From: a bacterium
Lineage (GTDB): Bacteria > Myxococcota_A > Bradymonadia > Bradymonadales > Bradymonadaceae
Assembly (NCBI GenBank): GCA_030427705.1
Contig: JAUIBR010000003.1
Location: forward strand, 1 to 64,000
DNA: 64,000 bases
Direction: 5' to 3'
Positions 61,519-64,000 of this stretch are shown here, one piece after another. Below the pieces are notes generated by a model. It saw only the letters and a list, made by a program, of their open reading frames with translations. It was not told the origin of the DNA and made no database searches. The stretch's first letter is position 1; every line of letters begins with the position of its first letter. The translations under genes were made by a program, and so were the position numbers.

Positions 61519-62559
61519 ATGAAGTTCCGACCTAACGGCCACCTGTACGGCCTTCATCGTGTTCTCGAGCCTCAGAATTCCTTGCCTCAAGCTGCCCAGA
61601 AACTGGATGCGTCGGGGCCTGGATTCGACAACGAGGTCGTCATCGATGTGCAGACTCTGAACATCGATTCGGCGAGTTTTCATCAGATTGTGGGCGAAGT
61701 CGGGAAGGATGCTGCAGCGGTTGGTGCGCATATCAAAGGCATCGTCGAGTCACGTGGCAAGATGCAGAACCCAGTGACGGGAAGCGGAGGGATGCTGTTG
61801 GGGACCGTGTTCGCGACCGGTGACCGATACGACGGGCCTGTTCAGGTTGGTGACCGCATTGCCACGTTAGTAAGTTTGACCCTGACGCCGCTTGAATTGC
61901 GCGAGATCAAAGAGGTCCACTTCGACTCTGACCAGGTGGATGTCGAAGGCACGGCGTACCTCTGGCCGAGCTCTCCAATCGTCAATATCCCCGAAGACCT
62001 ATCTGCCGAACTTGCCCTGTCCGCATTGGACGTTTGCGGCGCGCCGGCACAAACTCAGCGACTTGTGAAAGGTGCGCAGAGCGCGCTGATTTTGGGTGCC
62101 GGAAAGTCTGGAATGCTCTGTGCGGCCGCAGCGCGCGAGACGATGGGACCGTTTGGCAAAATCTACGGGTTCGACTTGTACGACGGCAATCTGCAGCTTC
62201 TGCAAAAGGCTGGTCTGGTGGACGTGTTCACGACTGGCGACGCAACGAGTCCTGTCGAGGTCCTGAACAAAGTGCTCGAGATGACAAACGGCGAGCTGGT
62301 CGATGTGGTCATCAATACGTGCAACGTGCCGGGCGCCGAGATGGCCGCCATTCTGCCATGCCGCGACCGCGGTAAGGTCTACTTCTTCAACATGGCGACG
62401 GACTTTGCAAAAGCCGCGTTGGGCGCAGAAGGCGTGGGCAAAGACGTCGACCTTCTGATCGGCAACGGCTTCGCCCACAACCACGCCGAAATCACGTTGG
62501 ACGTCGTGCGCAAACACGAGTCGATTCGAGCGAAGCTCGAGGAATTGCTAGCGCGATGA
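61519..62559 (+). CDS. kdd: L-erythro-3,5-diaminohexanoate dehydrogenase
   Basis: A 346-residue NAD-dependent dehydrogenase that deaminates 3,5-diaminohexanoate to 5-amino-3-oxohexanoate in lysine fermentation. The start FRPNGHLYGLHRVLEPQ and the Rossmann motif ALILGAGKSGMLC match the family. The ATG at 61519 is preferred because GGGAG lies five bases upstream and because it gives the family start; ATGs at 61507 and 61483 are possible. It overlaps the next gene by four bases (ATGA). The partner kamD lies across the metzincin cassette. Confidence 0.9.
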   Translation: MKFRPNGHLYGLHRVLEPQNSLPQAAQKLDASGPGFDNEVVIDVQTLNIDSASFHQIVGEVGKDAAAVGAHIKGIVESRGKMQNPVTGSGGMLLGTVFATGDRYDGPVQVGDRIATLVSLTLTPLELREIKEVHFDSDQVDVEGTAYLWPSSPIVNIPEDLSAELALSALDVCGAPAQTQRLVKGAQSALILGAGKSGMLCAAAARETMGPFGKIYGFDLYDGNLQLLQKAGLVDVFTTGDATSPVEVLNKVLEMTNGELVDVVINTCNVPGAEMAAILPCRDRGKVYFFNMATDFAKAALGAEGVGKDVDLLIGNGFAHNHAEITLDVVRKHESIRAKLEELLAR

Positions 62560-63587
62560 AGTACGTCGTCGTCGGTGCAGGGTTGATGGGTTTGGGCGTC
62601 GCATGGCGCCTGCTTGAGGCGGGTCACGACGTGACCGTGCTCGAGAAGAACACCGTCGGCTCAGGTGCATCTGGCGCGGCTGCGGGCATGTTGGCTCCGA
62701 CTGCCGAGCTGAAGTTCGAAGAGACGGAGTTGTTGCATATCAGCCAGGAAAGCCTGGCGATGTGGAAGGACCTTGCCGCTGAGCTCGAAGAGAAATCGGG
62801 TCAAGATGTCGACTACCGCACCGAGGGCACATTGGTCGTCGGTCTGGACCGCGACGATTCCGAAGCGTTGCAGCGCTTGTTCGAATACCAAACGCATTTG
62901 GGGCTGCCGGTCGAACGGCTGTCAGGCGACGCTCTGCGCGAGCGCGAGCCATCCATCCACCCGACCGCACACAGTGCGGTTTTCATCCCCGATGACCACC
63001 AGGTGGACCCTCGATTGGTTGTCAGCGCACTTGCTAAGATCGTGGCCAAACTCGGCGGGGAAATCCGGGAAGGTGTTGAGGTTACTGACGTTGCGCCGCG
63101 TTCGGTCAAGACCGCTGAGGACGAACTCAGCTGTGATGAGGTCGTGATTTGCGCCGGCGCATGGACGCGAAAGTTAGGTTCGGATGCGCCATATATCCGT
63201 CCCGTACGTGGCCAAATGCTCAGCCTGCGCATGAAGACGCCAGCCATCTGCAACCACGTGGTTCGGGCGCCAGACGCGTATTTGGTGCCCAAGTCTGACG
63301 GACGATTGGTCGTTGGCGCTACGATGGAAGAGATGGGTTTTGACCCCAACCTCACAGCCGGCGGGCTATTCGAGCTATTGCGCGGCGCGTGGGAGACCAT
63401 GCCAGGCATCTACGACCTCGACTTTATCGAGGCATGGACAGGGTTTAGGCCGATGTCACTCGACAATATGCCGGTCGTTCGCAAGGGTGAGGACGGTATC
63501 CACTATGTGACAGGACATGGTCGCGGGGGCGTTCTCCTGCTACCTTGGACGTTATGGAAAGCCTCACAGGAACTCGTAAGCGGTTGA
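62556..63587 (+). CDS. Glycine oxidase ThiO-like FAD-dependent amine oxidase
   Basis: A 343-residue flavoprotein with the FAD-binding start VVVGAGLMGLGVAWRL and LEKNTVGSGASGAAAGMLAP, a mid-region QVDPRLVVSALAK, and the C-terminal TGFRPMSLDNMPVV and GHGRGGVLLLPWT typical of the DAO/ThiO family. It oxidises an amine or amino acid such as glycine to the imine with peroxide release. No other thiamine gene is nearby, and because it is translated with kdd it may act on a lysine-derived amine instead; this is inference. Confidence 0.82.
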   Translation: MKYVVVGAGLMGLGVAWRLLEAGHDVTVLEKNTVGSGASGAAAGMLAPTAELKFEETELLHISQESLAMWKDLAAELEEKSGQDVDYRTEGTLVVGLDRDDSEALQRLFEYQTHLGLPVERLSGDALREREPSIHPTAHSAVFIPDDHQVDPRLVVSALAKIVAKLGGEIREGVEVTDVAPRSVKTAEDELSCDEVVICAGAWTRKLGSDAPYIRPVRGQMLSLRMKTPAICNHVVRAPDAYLVPKSDGRLVVGATMEEMGFDPNLTAGGLFELLRGAWETMPGIYDLDFIEAWTGFRPMSLDNMPVVRKGEDGIHYVTGHGRGGVLLLPWTLWKASQELVSG

Positions 63588-63603
63588 TTTAGCTAACAAA
63601 CCG

Positions 63604-64000
63604 ATGATTGATACGTCTGGCGTAAAACCGAACAAGCTGCGGTTGAGGTGGGATTTGCCGCTACGTGACGCGTTTATCGAGTCGTTTGATTCGATCGTCG
63701 ACTATGCGATCGAACGCGCCAGGACTGCCGCGGAAGACCCCGAGAAGTCGGTCCACGAGTACCGGAAGTCGATTCGTCGTGGGCGCTCGTTGATTCGCCT
63801 GATTCACGACGCGCACCCTGAGTTTGACCGGACGGAATTGAACGACAAACTGCGCTCGGCCTTTGAACCAACTTCGGCGCTGCGTGATGCCGATGTCCTA
63901 CGACCTGTCATCGAAATGTGGGCTAAACTCGCGACTGACGAGGGCGTCGTCGAGCGCATTCTAGGCAGCCTTGGCGAACACCGTGAGACTGTTGGCTCGC
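63604..64000 (+). CDS. CHAD-domain protein, truncated by the right edge
   Basis: 132 residues visible. The stretch VHEYRKSIRRGRSLIRL with a conserved His and alternating Arg/Lys is the CHAD (conserved histidine alpha-helical) domain, which binds inorganic polyphosphate. It continues ALRDADVLRPV as expected. The start is taken as ATG 63604, 16 bases after the ThiO-like stop, so the gene is probably in the same operon. The end lies beyond the window. Confidence 0.82.
   Translation, partial: MIDTSGVKPNKLRLRWDLPLRDAFIESFDSIVDYAIERARTAAEDPEKSVHEYRKSIRRGRSLIRLIHDAHPEFDRTELNDKLRSAFEPTSALRDADVLRPVIEMWAKLATDEGVVERILGSLGEHRETVGS

Overview
The window looks like chromosomal DNA of a Gram-negative, predatory or social deltaproteobacterium-like organism, most plausibly Myxococcota (Bradymonadia-like). 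This is inferred from the gene mix: two Hanks-type Ser/Thr kinases with membrane anchors, many Cys-anchored lipoproteins with Asp-rich linkers, an AfsR/NB-ARC-type regulator, a non-flagellar type III export cassette, a very large alpha-2-macroglobulin, von Willebrand D-domain lipoproteins and a HPt-REC-REC protein. Coding density is high, with many ATGA or TAATG gene junctions. Taxonomy cannot be proven without a marker search.

Layout. 0-3.2 kb (minus): EF-hand protein, class V aminotransferase, dnaX with a repeat-encoded tail running off the left edge. 3.35-6.86 kb (plus): type III export apparatus (FliO-like, SctR, S, T, U) and a TPR protein. 7-12 kb: lipoprotein, HMG-CoA lyase, response regulators, membrane-tethered hydrolase. 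12.4-17.3 kb (minus): AfsR-like ATPase regulator, histidine ammonia-lyase, ComEA-like lipoprotein. 17.4-24.6 kb: endonuclease V-like protein, HD and HAD hydrolases, a CDP-alcohol phosphatidyltransferase operon, di-haem peroxidase, methyltransferase operon. 24.7-26.9 kb: lipoprotein, HTH/coiled-coil DNA-binding protein with a GTCAG operator-like array, and four tRNA genes, one with an unusual anticodon loop. 26.8-33.9 kb (minus): reductase, two vWD lipoproteins (one frameshifted), and a scarred ABC transporter locus. 34-43.6 kb: Sel1-like protein, a 1998-residue alpha-2-macroglobulin, PlsC-like acyltransferase, lytic transglycosylase. 43.8-55.4 kb: lipoamide dehydrogenase, kinase, recF-dnaN beside an AT-rich candidate oriC, AI-2E family permease, RecD2, second kinase. 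55.9-64 kb: Nudix protein, lysine 5,6-aminomutase alpha subunit (kamD), then a lower-GC three-gene cassette (lipoprotein, secreted metzincin, paralogous lipoprotein), then 3,5-diaminohexanoate dehydrogenase (kdd), a ThiO-like oxidase and a CHAD protein.

Functional links. kamD and kdd belong to the lysine fermentation/degradation route, but the mutase beta subunit gene is not beside kamD. dnaX, dnaN, recF and RecD2 are replication/repair genes. Two features stand out. First, the lipoprotein at 58.3 kb carries a 7-bp tandem repeat inside its signal peptide. With the three-plus copies present, the strong ATG is out of frame; with one copy fewer it would encode a perfect lipoprotein leader, which is the hallmark of slipped-strand phase variation. 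Second, several families of short tandem repeats (21-23 bp, 18 bp, 33 bp) sit at gene 3' ends and supply coding sequence or stop codons to the neighbouring genes. Long CACAGA-type inverted repeats are also scattered between genes.
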